Assembly: GCF_014649695.1 (NCBI RefSeq)
Contig: NZ_BMTN01000001.1
Span: forward strand, 1 to 64,000
From: Streptomyces kurssanovii
GTDB taxonomy: Bacteria; Actinomycetota; Actinomycetes; Streptomycetales; Streptomycetaceae
DNA: 64,000 nucleotides
Reading direction: 5' to 3'
Both the position numbers and the translations under genes were made by a program. The notes below the pieces were generated by a model. That model was not told the origin of the DNA and made no database searches. It worked only from the letters and a program-made list of their open reading frames with translations. This document shows positions 8,984 through 17,195 of the stretch, in pieces (position 1 is the first letter of the stretch; every line of letters begins with the position of its first letter).

Positions 8984-9639
8984 CCGTCGACTTCTTCATC
9001 TCGTACGCCGACGACGACCTCACATGGGCCGAATGGATCGGCTGGCAGCTCGAGAACGAGGGATACACGATCCGCCTGGGTGCCTGGGACCACGAGATCC
9101 CCGGGGGCAACACCGTCCTGGCCCGCGACCGCGACCTGCAGGTGGCGAAGCGGCTGATCGCCGTCGTCTCGGCCTCTTACCGGCTGTCACCGAACAGCAG
9201 TGCGGAGTGGACGTCCTTCGTGCGCAACGACCCCTCCGGCGAAGGGCTCACCGTCCTCCCTGTGGAGGTCGAACCCGTCCCGCGCAGCGCCCTGTTGGGC
9301 AACCTCACCCCCGTGGTCCTGCACGGTCTGCCCGAGGCGAGGGCCGCTGCTGTGCTCAAGCGAGCCGTGAGCCAGACACGCCTCAAGCCCTCACAGCAAC
9401 CGGGCTTCCCGGGGCGCAGAGCGCCGCAGTTCCCCCGCCGTGTCACCCCTGCCGGTATGCGCAGCGACACGAAGTTCCTCCTGGCCCTGCTGGCCTTGGA
9501 CGGCCTCGGGTTTCTGTACGGCGCCACCACCTACAACGGCGACGGCGGCAGCGCGGACCTGAAACGGGCGGCCATCGCCATCGTGGTGCTCGCGTTCACC
9601 GTGGGCACTGTCAAACGATGGTTCACCCGCCGCTTCTGA
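8980..9639 (+). CDS. TIR-domain protein 2 with C-terminal membrane anchor
   Basis: A 219-aa protein: TIR domain at residues 1-130 (VDFFISYADDD, HEIPGGNTVLARD, LIAVVSASYRLSPNSSAEW with candidate catalytic E76), a Pro/Arg linker, then two hydrophobic segments at about 166-183 and 196-212 separated by a short polar loop, and a basic end. It is therefore a membrane-tethered TIR, unlike its soluble neighbour. The ATGA overlap with the upstream gene shows coupling. A heteromeric TIR pair anchored at the membrane beside a lipoprotein suggests signal transfer from the envelope to a cytoplasmic enzyme; this is inference. Confidence 0.87.
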   Translation: MTVDFFISYADDDLTWAEWIGWQLENEGYTIRLGAWDHEIPGGNTVLARDRDLQVAKRLIAVVSASYRLSPNSSAEWTSFVRNDPSGEGLTVLPVEVEPVPRSALLGNLTPVVLHGLPEARAAAVLKRAVSQTRLKPSQQPGFPGRRAPQFPRRVTPAGMRSDTKFLLALLALDGLGFLYGATTYNGDGGSADLKRAAIAIVVLAFTVGTVKRWFTRRF

Positions 9640-9695
9640 CAGGCATGCCCGGCGAGGGGGACGACGGGGGGTCACGGATGGCCGGAGGTCTCGGC

Positions 9696-10964
9696 CTACT
9701 CCGCTGAGGGCAGGATGCGAATCAGCGCACCGTCGTCGGAGTAGTAGGAGTACTCGCCAAGGGGTGTTCCACAGTCGGTCCGGTCAGGGCTGTAGCCCAA
9801 CTGCCTGCCTGTTCGGGGGTCGAGTACCACCAGTTGGTTGTTCGCCTCGACTGCGACACCAGCGGCGTTCGCCGCACACACTTCGAGACCGGGAATGGCC
9901 CACAGCCGTTTTCCGTCGGACAGAGAGAGGCCCAGTTCCTTCTGTCGCCCCTCGGGGTCGGCTCCTTGTTCATTGGCTGCTGCCAGGTCGGGAAAAATCA
10001 CCACGTCGGCATTTTCGGCGAGCGTCACTCGCTGACTGACCGGCCCGGTGTACGAGACCCCCTTGACTTCCCAGTTCACTTTTCCTGTGACGAGTGAACG
10101 GGACTGCAGTGCGTAGGTAAGCGGGCTGCCGGAGATACGGCGGGCGATGAAAAGGGTCGACCCGTCGGAGGAGGTGGCGAACTTGCCCGGTGCGTCGGAG
10201 AGGTCGCCGATCACGTCGTGCTCCGAGAAGGAGAACAGCGTCCGTCCGGTCGCCGGGTCGGTGATCGGCACCGACGTCATACCGTTGATGCAGTTGGCGC
10301 ACACTCCGTCGAAGACCAGGACGGTGTTTCCCACGGCGCGCGGGACCATTCCGTCACCGAGCGCGCGAGACGTGCCGTCGGCCAGGCTGATCACCCACTG
10401 GCCGTAGGCGAGCCACTTCTCGTCGCTGGTGAGTGTCGCCTCACGCACGTCCGGGCAGCCAAGGGCTTCGGTGGAGTCGGCGACGAGCGGCTTGCTCCAC
10501 CGCTGCTTGTACGTCCTGGTGTCCGTGGCGACAATCGACAGGGTCCACGTCTCCGGTTCCAGGCCCGCGGCCGGCTTTTGCGTGACCTTCCCCCAGATCA
10601 ATGATCCCGACTCCGGTGCCGAACCCACAGCGGCAATGACGCAACCGTCCTCGAACGCGGCGATACCGGAGCGCGCGATTTCCGTCCCGTTCGCCGCATG
10701 GGTGACCACGCTGTCCCGGCCGACGGAGACGAAGAAGTCGCGAGCCGAATACAGATTCTCGACATCTTCGAGTGTGGCGGAGGTGGCGAACAGCGCTTCC
10801 CGCTTGCCACTTGGAGTCGACGGATTCTTCCCCGCGTCCGATGTTGCCTTCGAAGAGGACGTATCCGGCGAGGGAGGACGGTTCCGGCTTTCCTCCTGGG
10901 GGCCGCAGGCAATCAGCACAAGCAGTGCCGATAATGCGACAGGTGAAAATCTCTTATATGTCAC
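9696..10964 (-). CDS. Second beta-propeller (PQQ-like) lipoprotein
   Basis: A 422-aa protein. The GTG start at 10964 gives a short signal peptide (FSPVALSALLVLIAC) with lipobox-like V-L-I-A-C and a Ser/Thr/Pro linker. The frame is open far upstream, but that part is a PIN-gene relic. The mature domain has propeller-type repeats: ALFATSATLEDVENLYSARD, WVISLADGTSRALGDG, VPITDPATGRTLFSF, QSRSLVTGKVNWEVKG, LVVLDPRTGRQLGYSPD. Several cysteines (CVIAAV, CANC, CAANA, DCGTP) may form disulfides outside the cell. It converges on the lipoprotein-TIR-TIR operon with 56 bases between stops, and shares size and plan with that operon's lipoprotein, suggesting an old duplication. Confidence 0.75.
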   Translation of the reverse strand: MTYKRFSPVALSALLVLIACGPQEESRNRPPSPDTSSSKATSDAGKNPSTPSGKREALFATSATLEDVENLYSARDFFVSVGRDSVVTHAANGTEIARSGIAAFEDGCVIAAVGSAPESGSLIWGKVTQKPAAGLEPETWTLSIVATDTRTYKQRWSKPLVADSTEALGCPDVREATLTSDEKWLAYGQWVISLADGTSRALGDGMVPRAVGNTVLVFDGVCANCINGMTSVPITDPATGRTLFSFSEHDVIGDLSDAPGKFATSSDGSTLFIARRISGSPLTYALQSRSLVTGKVNWEVKGVSYTGPVSQRVTLAENADVVIFPDLAAANEQGADPEGRQKELGLSLSDGKRLWAIPGLEVCAANAAGVAVEANNQLVVLDPRTGRQLGYSPDRTDCGTPLGEYSYYSDDGALIRILPSAE

Positions 10965-11099
10965 GACATGACCGTAACAGCGGGCATCCGCGGGCGTCTT
11001 GAGAACCACACAAGACACGGCCGCAAGGACTCGCCGTCGCAGGCTGGTTCGCTGACCTGCTCCATCGTCGCTCTGATCAGGTGGCCGCTCAGGTTCGCG

Positions 11100-11600
11100 A
11101 AGACATCGGCCTGCCGCTCCAGGTCGGCCATACGGCCCCCCGGTCACCCCCAGGTCCCCCAGGGCCGCGCGTAGGGCGATCCAGTCGCCGACCGCGAGCC
11201 CGCTGTCGACCAGGTCCGCATCGGTCCCGATGATGACCACCGGGGCAATCACCCCGGCCGGCAGCAGCATCGGCACATCGGAGGCATCCCGTCCGGCAAG
11301 GACCTGAGTCTGCGGGGTCATCGGCAGGCCGGCGGTGTCCACGACGTACAGGACAGCCGCGTACCGGGAGTGCCGCAGCTCCTTAAGCCACCCAGGTCGA
11401 ACCGGCCGCCCTCGTGGTGCCGGTCGGCCAGTACCCGCGAAACCTTTTCCCACACGTGAACGGGGATCAGGCGCGCACCGTCCCTGCCCGCACCCCGGCG
11501 ACGAACGACGACGGGTCCGGCCGTCGGGTGGTCGCGGTGATGTCCTTGGTCAGCACAGAGGTGTCCAGCAGCGCGAGGCCCAGCGGCACGCGCTGGTACA
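11100..11600 (-). pseudogene. PIN-domain ribonuclease pseudogene
   Basis: Pieces of one PIN domain occur in three minus-strand frames. LALLDTSVLTKDITATTRRP (first acidic residue) is near 11570. FIPVHVWEKVSRVLADRHHE lies near 11450. VLYVVDTAGLPMTPQTQVLA, then RDASDVPMLLPAGVIAPVVI (second and third acidic positions, with the D of DADLVDSGLA following), spans 11350-11190. Order and spacing match a single gene interrupted by at least two frameshifts. The C-terminal piece runs in frame into the lipoprotein gene downstream, which inflates that ORF. It was probably a VapC-like or helix-turn-helix-associated PIN nuclease. Confidence 0.6.
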
Positions 11601-12019
11601 TGGTGCGCCCTACGATCGGCGCCAGCTCGCCACCCGCGCATCGTAGTGCGGGCATTGACCCACCGGTGCGTGGATTCCGGCGCCGTGGGCGGGCTGCACC
11701 GCCCCTCCACAGAGCGCTGCGCCCAACCGCCAGAACCGGTTTCGATACTCCCCGGACCTCTAAAGGCGGCTCGCCGGTCAGCGAGCAGGCTACCGACCTC
11801 GGCGCAGGCAGCGATGGCACACGCTCAACCTTCGGAATGCGGTGGTCATGAACAGTGAGACAGCCACCTCCGTCCAGAGTTGCTGCAGCCGCTCACGACT
11901 GCCACAGCTGCGGCCAGGAGCCGTCTTCCCCCGCACTCGCGCCTCCCCTTGACCGGGGGTCATGCCACGGCCGGCAAACGGTGACGTCCTGGCCCCACGG
12001 GAAGCGTCGGGCAACCTGC
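11601..12019. other. Gap without a supported gene
   Basis: About 420 bases. Minus-strand sequence just upstream of the PIN relic (GELAPIVGRTMYQRV) could be an N-terminal extension of that gene. Nothing else here looks like real protein on either strand. Confidence 0.3.
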
Positions 12020-12394
12020 CTAGCGGTGCGAGGTCTGGGGGGCCACGTCGACCATGTCAATCGCTTCGCGGCGGATGCGCTCGGTCCCCCACGCGCCCAG
12101 CGGCCCGAGCGCTTGATTGAGCGTGTGCCCGTGTTCGGTCAGGGAGTACTCCACCCGCGGCGGCACCTCGGCGTAGACCTCCCGGTGCACGAGGCCGTCG
12201 GCCTCCATCTCCCGAAGATGCTGGGTCAGCATCTTCTCGCTCACTCCCGGCAGACCGCGACGGAGCTCGGCGAAGCGGCGTACACGATGGGTGTCGAGCT
12301 CCCAGAGGATCAGCCCCTTCCACTTGCCGCTCACCACGTCGAGCGCGGCGTCGACGCCGCAGATGTAAGGCCCGCACCTCGGTGCCTTGGCCAT
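12020..12394 (-). CDS. HxlR-family transcriptional regulator
   Basis: A 124-aa winged-helix protein. The start at 12394 (MAKAPRCGPYICGVDAALD) gives the normal HxlR length with the N-terminal cysteine segment; the longer frame is non-coding. The core shows VVSGKWKGLILWEL, FAELRRGLPGVSEKMLTQHL (recognition helix) and VHREVYAEVPPRVEYSLTEH, all diagnostic for HxlR/MarR-like regulators. It is divergent from the dehydrogenase gene at 12456. Inverted repeats in the 61-base gap are likely operators, so it probably controls itself and the reductase, as in many HxlR/redox-enzyme pairs. Confidence 0.93.
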   Translation of the reverse strand: MAKAPRCGPYICGVDAALDVVSGKWKGLILWELDTHRVRRFAELRRGLPGVSEKMLTQHLREMEADGLVHREVYAEVPPRVEYSLTEHGHTLNQALGPLGAWGTERIRREAIDMVDVAPQTSHR

Positions 12395-12406
12395 CACTGA
12401 TCGCCC

Positions 12407-12445
12407 CTTACAAGAAGGTAAGTACCGCAGTAAATAGTGGGTACT
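12407..12445. promoter_or_regulatory. Candidate HxlR operator
   Basis: The divergent gap holds a perfect inverted repeat CTTAC-N6-GTAAG at 12407-12422, overlapped by a second pair AGTAC (12421-12425) and GTACT (12441-12445) spaced by 15. HxlR dimers typically bind short palindromes of this kind (GTAC/TTAC half-sites). Binding is inferred. Confidence 0.6.
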
Positions 12446-12455
12446 ACCGAGAATA

Positions 12456-13388
12456 GTGGCGCTCTCCGAGCATGGAGGGGTGAACGAACGAAAGAACCTC
12501 GACACCACGCAAGGCAGCGCCGTCACCGTCATCGGGCTGGGCCCGATGGGACAGGCCATGACCCGTACCCTCCTCGCCCGTGGCCATCAGGTCACCGTCT
12601 GGAACCGCACCGCCGCCCGCGCCGACGGCGTCGTCGCCGACGGAGCGACGCTCGCGGCGACACCCCGCCAGGCGGTCGAAGCGAGCGACCTGGTCATCCT
12701 CAGCCTCACCGACTACCAGGCGATGTACGACATCCTCGACAGCGCCACCGGATCGCTCGCCGGCCGCACGCTCGTCAACCTGAGCTCCGACACTCCCGAC
12801 CGCAGCCGCGAGGCAGCGACCTGGGCGGCGGACCACGGCGCCGCGTTCCTCACCGGTGGAGTCATGACGCCGGCGCCCATGGTCGGCACGGAGGCGGCCT
12901 ACGTCTACTACAGCGGCCCGAAGGAGGTCATGGAGCGCCACCGGGTGGCGTTGACACCGCTCGGTACACCCAAGTACCTCGGCGAGGATCCGGGCCTCGC
13001 CCAGATGATGTACCAGGCCAACCTCACGGTGTTCCTCACCGCCCTTTCCGGACTGATGCAGGCCACCGCGATGTTGGGCAACGCAGGGATGAAGGCCCAG
13101 GAAGCGCTACCGGAGTTGCTCGTCCTCACCGACTCGATCGGCGAGATGCTGCGGGCCGGCGAGGCGAGCCCGGGCGCCGCACTCGATGCCGGGGAGCACC
13201 CCGGTGACCTCAGCACGGTCACCATGATGGGCGCGACGGCCGACCACATCGTCGAAACCGGCAGGTCCCTCGGCCTCGACCTCGCTCTGCCACTGGCCGT
13301 CCAGGCGCACTACCGGCGCGCCATCGAGGACGGGAACGGTGGCGACAACTGGACCCGCATCATCGACGGCATCCGGGCACCGCGCTGA
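12456..13388 (+). CDS. NAD(P)-binding oxidoreductase, imine reductase / 3-hydroxyisobutyrate dehydrogenase type
   Basis: A 302-310-aa beta-hydroxyacid-dehydrogenase-fold enzyme. GTG at 12456 or, more likely, GTG at 12480 (preceded by GGAGGGG, though close) starts the protein. The Rossmann motif VTVIGLGPMGQAMTRTL follows, with NRT after the second strand, then LVNLSSDTPDRSREAATWA and LTGGVMTPAPMVGTE where the family has its substrate loop. The C-terminal helical dimerisation domain includes DLSTVTMMGATADHIVE. The canonical catalytic lysine region reads MYQANLTVFLTALSGL, without Lys, which is typical of imine reductases rather than hydroxyacid dehydrogenases. Substrate unknown. Probably controlled by the divergent HxlR protein. 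Confidence 0.85.
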   Translation: MALSEHGGVNERKNLDTTQGSAVTVIGLGPMGQAMTRTLLARGHQVTVWNRTAARADGVVADGATLAATPRQAVEASDLVILSLTDYQAMYDILDSATGSLAGRTLVNLSSDTPDRSREAATWAADHGAAFLTGGVMTPAPMVGTEAAYVYYSGPKEVMERHRVALTPLGTPKYLGEDPGLAQMMYQANLTVFLTALSGLMQATAMLGNAGMKAQEALPELLVLTDSIGEMLRAGEASPGAALDAGEHPGDLSTVTMMGATADHIVETGRSLGLDLALPLAVQAHYRRAIEDGNGGDNWTRIIDGIRAPR

Positions 13389-13639
13389 ACCGACCGCGGC
13401 GCATCTCGGAGTGGGTCACGTAACAGCCGGCCCGCGGCGCGAGGTTGCGCATCGGGTTCGCCGGGTGGACGTGTGCCGCCCCCTCGGCGGACCCGGCACC
13501 GCGCAGGACCGGGCCGGGCTCTCCGCCCCGGCCCGGCACCGGCGGGCGCCGTCTCGGCGTGGAACGCGCCGGACAGGACACCCGCCGCGCCGGCGCGCGC
13601 GGCTGCCCCGTTCCCTTCGGTGACCCAACGAGGGCGGTT

Positions 13640-13803
13640 ACGAGCACCAGGAACTGCGGTTGCGCCGCGATGGCCTCGTCTGCACCGTGACAGTGCAAGG
13701 CCGTCACACGGACCTCTCGGCGGCCCGCCACATCCTGTCGACACTCAGGCCGGCCACCGACGCTGAACTCACCGGCCTCCTGGACCTCCCGACACGGCGC
13801 TGA
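13640..13803 (+). pseudogene. C-terminal gene fragment shared with 59166-59241
   Basis: An open stretch after a stop reads GGYEHQELRLRRDGLVCTV, then HTDLSAARHILSTLRPATDA and ELTGLLDLPTRR before TGA at 13801-13803. The last ~23 residues reappear nearly identically at 59173-59241 (RILSTLRPATDAELAGLLDQ-type sequence). The N-terminal part of the parent gene is missing and an in-frame stop lies just upstream. Family not recognised. Confidence 0.5.
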
Positions 13804-13860
13804 TCCCCGGCGCGAACGCGGCTGCGCCTGGCGGAGCCGGCGCGCACGTGGCGAGATCGC

Positions 13861-14062
13861 GTCCGGTCGGAGCGGCTCAGCCCGATCCTCTGCGTGGACG
13901 AGAAGTCGCAGATGCAGGCCATGGACCGGTACAGCCGGTTGCCGATCACGCCCGGGGTGCCAGAACGCCGCAGTTGTGACCATGTGCGCTCGGGCGCATC
14001 CACGCTCTTCGCCCGCCTGGACATGGCGGCCGGTAAACCCCCGGCTCACGACATCGACGGCA
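13861..14062 (+). pseudogene. IS630-family transposase fragment
   Basis: The plus strand encodes ILCVDEKSQMQAMDRYSRLP, then GVPERRSCDHVRSGASTLFA and RLDMAAGK. The 'VDEKSQ-hQAhDR' block carries the first catalytic Asp of IS630/Tc1-type DDE transposases, and 'H(D)YxRxGTxxLFAALDxATG' is the next conserved block. Both are recognisable but the element is truncated on both sides. A third insertion-sequence relic in this window. Confidence 0.75.
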
Positions 14063-14140
14063 CCGTGCGGTGGAGTTCCCGGCCATTCCCGCAGGCGTCC
14101 CGACGCCCTGCTCGGCAGCCGCAGCCGACCGCTCCTGCGG

Positions 14141-14539
14141 TCACGGCTGGTCGTACCAGGCAAAGGCCGTGATCTGCCAGCCCTCTGAGGTGCGGACGAA
14201 CTGCATGGTCTTGGTCCCACGTCCTTCGAACGGCTCACCGTCCAAGATCCCGGACTTGCGGTACTCGCCGAACCGCGACGCGATATCGCCCGCGATCTCA
14301 GTTTGTTCGGAGGTCTCCCACTCGCAGAACTCGATCAGCCGACCGTCGGTCAGCAGCCGCCGGCGAGGCTCGATGAACTCGTCCACGGTGTAGACCGTGA
14401 GCTCCGGGCCGGTCTTGACGATCACTCCACCCGGAAGAACCAGCCGGCGGATCCGGGCCACGTCGGCAGTCTTGCCGCCCCGGTTGTCAAAGGCATCGAA
14501 GAACTCGGCCGTCACCGCGTCTATCGCGATCTTGGACAT
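14141..14539 (-). CDS. SnoaL/DUF4440-like protein (NTF2 fold)
   Basis: A 132-aa protein starting MSKIAIDAVTAEFFDAFDNR at 14539. The N-terminal helix pair (EFFDAFDNRGG), the strand VIVKTGPELTVYTVDEFIEP, then RLIEFCEWETSEQTEIAGDI and MQFVRTSEGWQITAFAWYDQ match small NTF2-fold proteins (SnoaL-like or DUF4440). These act as enzymes or binding proteins on small ligands; the substrate cannot be read. It ends immediately after the IS630 relic and has no operon partner. Confidence 0.75.
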   Translation of the reverse strand: MSKIAIDAVTAEFFDAFDNRGGKTADVARIRRLVLPGGVIVKTGPELTVYTVDEFIEPRRRLLTDGRLIEFCEWETSEQTEIAGDIASRFGEYRKSGILDGEPFEGRGTKTMQFVRTSEGWQITAFAWYDQP

Positions 14540-14715
14540 GGCGCGACAGTAACAGCGAAGGGGCACCGGACATCGTCGGTTTCGACAAGCTGCGGTACGT
14601 CGTCGAGCAGACCGTCGTGGGCCAGTTCATGCGCGACGCGTGGCACACCCTGCTTCCCTCGGCCGAGGGCATGGCAACAGCCCGTCCCGACCATGGCCCA
14701 GGACCGGCGCACCCT

Positions 14716-15042
14716 CTAGGCGCCGGGCGCCTTGTACCGCACCTTCGCGGCCTTGGCCAGCGCGTCCATCGTTTCGTCGACGGTCAGGAGGACGGTCGTC
14801 TCCAGCGAGCTCAGCGCTCCGCCGCCGGTGATGGCCAGGGCGACCGCTGCCATGGACTCATTGTCGGGCGCTTCCCACAGGGTGTAGCCGTCGTGCTCGC
14901 CGAAGGCGTACCAGAACCCGTGGAGCTTTCCGCCGACCGACTCGATGTACGCCTGAGCGGCCCCTCTGCGGTCCTCCGGGTTGCCGATCATCCTGGCCCA
15001 GCTCTCCGGCGTGTAACTGAATCTCGACAGATAGAGCGGCAT
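14716..15042 (-). CDS. GYD-domain protein
   Basis: A 108-aa protein. The start at 15042 is backed by a GGGAGA ribosome site; the frame stays open for kilobases upstream but only because of GC bias. MPLYLSRFSYTPESWARMIG, AAQAYIESVGGKLHGFWYAF, EHDGYTLWEAPDNESMAAVA and LTVDETMDALAKA are the hallmarks of the GYD family (ferredoxin-like alpha/beta barrel dimers of unknown function, related to antibiotic-biosynthesis monooxygenase folds). It stands alone. Confidence 0.9.
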   Translation of the reverse strand: MPLYLSRFSYTPESWARMIGNPEDRRGAAQAYIESVGGKLHGFWYAFGEHDGYTLWEAPDNESMAAVALAITGGGALSSLETTVLLTVDETMDALAKAAKVRYKAPGA

Positions 15043-15333
15043 GGTCTCTCCCTCTCGTTCGCCGGTCCGGGCGAGGTGCGGACGGGCATCGAACATAACC
15101 GGCCGCGTCGGCCGGGAAAGGGTGCCGCGCGCCCCTCCCCGCGGGTTTCCCCCGATGGGCGCCCGGCGGCCGATTCGCAGCGGTTCCTCAGCCGCACCCG
15201 TGGGTCGCTTCCGCCGGGCAGGACGGGGCCGAAGCTCGCCGCTTCTTCTGAGGCATGAGTGGCGGAAGAGAGGGAAGGCGCTGCCGCACAAAGCTCCCAG
15301 AGCCCCGAAGGGCGGCAACGGAAGGAGACGACT

Positions 15334-15561
15334 GTGTTGATGGCTCACCCCGCCATCCTCGGAAACCTGGTCGAACAGTACGAGACGCTGAAGGTGCTGC
15401 ACGCCGAGAACGGCAGCGCCGAGAGCCGGCAGCGCATGGACGACATCGCCTACACCCTGTGCGTCTCCACCGGCACCCGGGACATCGACGCGGCATTGAT
15501 CGCCGCCCGCCACCGACTGCCCGGCGCCCGGCCCGAGGACGATTCTCTGCTCACCGCCTGA
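15334..15561 (+). CDS. DUF5133 domain protein
   Basis: A 75-aa protein. The GTG at 15334 follows GGAG by about 8 bases and gives the usual N-terminus MLMAHPAILGNLVEQYETLK. The family is short, helical and confined to streptomycetes (DUF5133), often next to stress or sigma-factor genes; the C-terminal DIAYTLCVSTGTRDIDAALI resembles an ANTAR-like helix. Function unknown. It lies 60 bases before the DUF3662 gene on the same strand, so the two may be co-transcribed. Confidence 0.85.
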   Translation: MLMAHPAILGNLVEQYETLKVLHAENGSAESRQRMDDIAYTLCVSTGTRDIDAALIAARHRLPGARPEDDSLLTA

Positions 15562-15621
15562 GCGACCGCACCGCATCGGACACAGGCGTGACGACGCCGC
15601 CCCGGGGCAAGAAGAGGGGCC

Positions 15622-16023
15622 ATGGGAACGCTGAGCCGATGGGAACTCGCCCTCGAGCGCAAGCAGGGCGCGCTGCTCGCCAAGGTGTTCCGCAGGGAGC
15701 CGGTGGAACTGCTCGACGCCCTGCGGCGCGAATGCGACGACCACGCCGTGGTCTGCAGCGAAAGCCGTGTGGTGGTGCCGAACGCCTACGAGATCGAACT
15801 CGCCGACAGCGTGCACAGGGAACTCGCGCGCAAGGAGGAGGAATTGGGGCAGGCGCTGATCGACACGCTTGCCCGTCACGGTGAGGAGAAGGGCTATGAA
15901 TGGGCCGGTCCGCTCACGGTGCACATCACCGACACCGCCTCCGCGCACCTGCCCAACGGGCGCTATCGGGTGTCCAGCGCCCCTGCGCCGCAGGTCCGCG
16001 CGGACTCGTTCCCCGCGCACTGA
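15622..16023 (+). CDS. DUF3662 (FhaA N-terminal-like) protein
   Basis: A 133-aa protein equivalent to the N-terminal DUF3662 domain of FhaA, the cell-wall/division-linked FHA protein encoded near pknB in actinobacteria. Evidence: LSRWELALERKQGALLAKVF, ELLDALRRECDDHAVVCSES, VVVPNAYEIELADSVHRELA and a C-terminal GPLTVHITDTASAHLPNGRY. The FHA domain is absent, so this is a stand-alone paralogue of about half the usual length. ATG at 15622 follows AAGAGG. Function unknown; in FhaA this part is a folded interaction module. Confidence 0.85.
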   Translation: MGTLSRWELALERKQGALLAKVFRREPVELLDALRRECDDHAVVCSESRVVVPNAYEIELADSVHRELARKEEELGQALIDTLARHGEEKGYEWAGPLTVHITDTASAHLPNGRYRVSSAPAPQVRADSFPAH

Positions 16024-16047
16024 CCTGCTGCTCCCGCCTCGGAGCCC

Positions 16048-16091
16048 GTCCTGTCGTAACAGCCCGGCACGCGCGGCTGTTACGACGGGAC
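16048..16091. terminator. Hairpin between convergent genes
   Basis: A 17-base stem (16048-16064 with 16075-16091, one mismatch) encloses a 10-base loop. It sits between the convergent DUF3662 and AI-2E permease genes and overlaps the last codons of the permease. The position suits a shared, bidirectional terminator. Confidence 0.65.
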
Positions 16092-17195
16092 GGCGGCAGC
16101 GGTGTGCGGCTCGTCGGTCTCCGGCTCCTGGGGCGGGTCGCTGAGCTGCTCGCGTACGTAGTTCCAAACCACCGCGATCAGCGCCGCGACCGGTACGGCG
16201 AGCAGGCTGCCCACGATGCCGGCCAAGCTGCCGCCCAGCGTCACCGCCAGCAGGATCACGGCCGCGTGGAGCCCGAGCCCGCGGCTCTGGATCATGGGCT
16301 GGAAGACGTTGCCCTCGAGCTGCTGCACCACCACGATGACGGCCAGCACGATGAGCGCGTCCGTCAGGCCGTTGGAGACCAGCGCGATGAGCACCGCGAC
16401 GAATCCGGCGAACAGGGCGCCGATGATCGGTACGAACGCGGAGACGAAGGTCAGCACCGCGAGCGGGAGCACCAGCGGCACCCCGAGAACCCACAGGCCG
16501 AGGCCGATCAGGACGGCGTCGAGCAGACCGACGGCCGCCTGGGAACGGACGAACGAGCCCAGGGTCTCCCAGCCGCGCTCCGCCACGGTCGGGACGTCGG
16601 TGGCGAGCCGGCCGGGCAACTGACGGGCGAGCCACGGCAGGAAGCGCGGGCCGTCCTTGAGGAAGAAGAACATCAGGAAGAGCGCCAGGACGGCCGTGAC
16701 CACGCCGTTGACCACGGTGCCCACTCCCGTGACCACCGCGGAGACCATGCTGCCGACGCCGTCCTGGGCGCGGGCGACCGCGCTGTCGAAGGCCTGGTTG
16801 ATCTGGGCGTCACCGATGTTCAGCGGCGGCCCGGCGGCCCACTCACGCAGTCTCTGGATGCCTTCGACCACGCCGTCGCTCAGCTCGCCGGACTGGGACG
16901 CCACCGGCACCGCGATCAGTGCCACGACGCCCGCGGCGACCGCGAGGAACAGGACGGTCACCGTCGACGCGGCCAGGGCGGGTGACCAGCCGTGGCGCCG
17001 AAGGAAACGGGTCAGGGGCCACGTGAGGGTCGTGAGGAGCAGGCCGACTATGAGGGGCCAGACGACCGACCACATCCGGCCGAGAACCCACAGGGCCACC
17101 GCGGTCGCCACGAGGACGAGCAGCAACTCGGCGGAGATGCGCGCCGATGCCCTGAGCGCGGCGCGGGTTCTCGTGGAACTCAACGTGACAGACAT
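16080..17195 (-). CDS. AI-2E family transporter
   Basis: A 371-aa integral membrane protein. Seven to eight hydrophobic segments are visible: residues ~22-60 (LLLVLVATAVALWVLGRMW), VWPLIVGLLLTTLTWPL, a long helix TVTVLFLAVAAGVVALIAVP, then GVGTVVNGVVTAVLALFLMF and a terminal block of four. The family signature appears as FFLKDGPRFL, VQQLEGNVFQPMIQSRGLGL and GGSLAGIVGSLLAVPVAALI. Family members include exporters of small molecules and Na+/H+ antiporters; the AI-2 label is historical. Start at 17195 with a short polar N-terminus. Monocistronic. Confidence 0.93.
   Translation of the reverse strand: MSVTLSSTRTRAALRASARISAELLLVLVATAVALWVLGRMWSVVWPLIVGLLLTTLTWPLTRFLRRHGWSPALAASTVTVLFLAVAAGVVALIAVPVASQSGELSDGVVEGIQRLREWAAGPPLNIGDAQINQAFDSAVARAQDGVGSMVSAVVTGVGTVVNGVVTAVLALFLMFFFLKDGPRFLPWLARQLPGRLATDVPTVAERGWETLGSFVRSQAAVGLLDAVLIGLGLWVLGVPLVLPLAVLTFVSAFVPIIGALFAGFVAVLIALVSNGLTDALIVLAVIVVVQQLEGNVFQPMIQSRGLGLHAAVILLAVTLGGSLAGIVGSLLAVPVAALIAVVWNYVREQLSDPPQEPETDEPHTAAAVPS

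Noticed and set aside
9696-11453. A single 585-aa protein joining the lipoprotein to sequence upstream
   Set aside because: The part above 10964 is a PIN-domain relic followed by low-complexity sequence; the signal peptide and lipobox begin at the GTG at 10964.
14716-16635. A 639-aa minus-strand ORF
   Set aside because: Only the last 108 codons (GYD protein) look real; the rest is antisense to the DUF5133 and DUF3662 genes and the permease in another frame.
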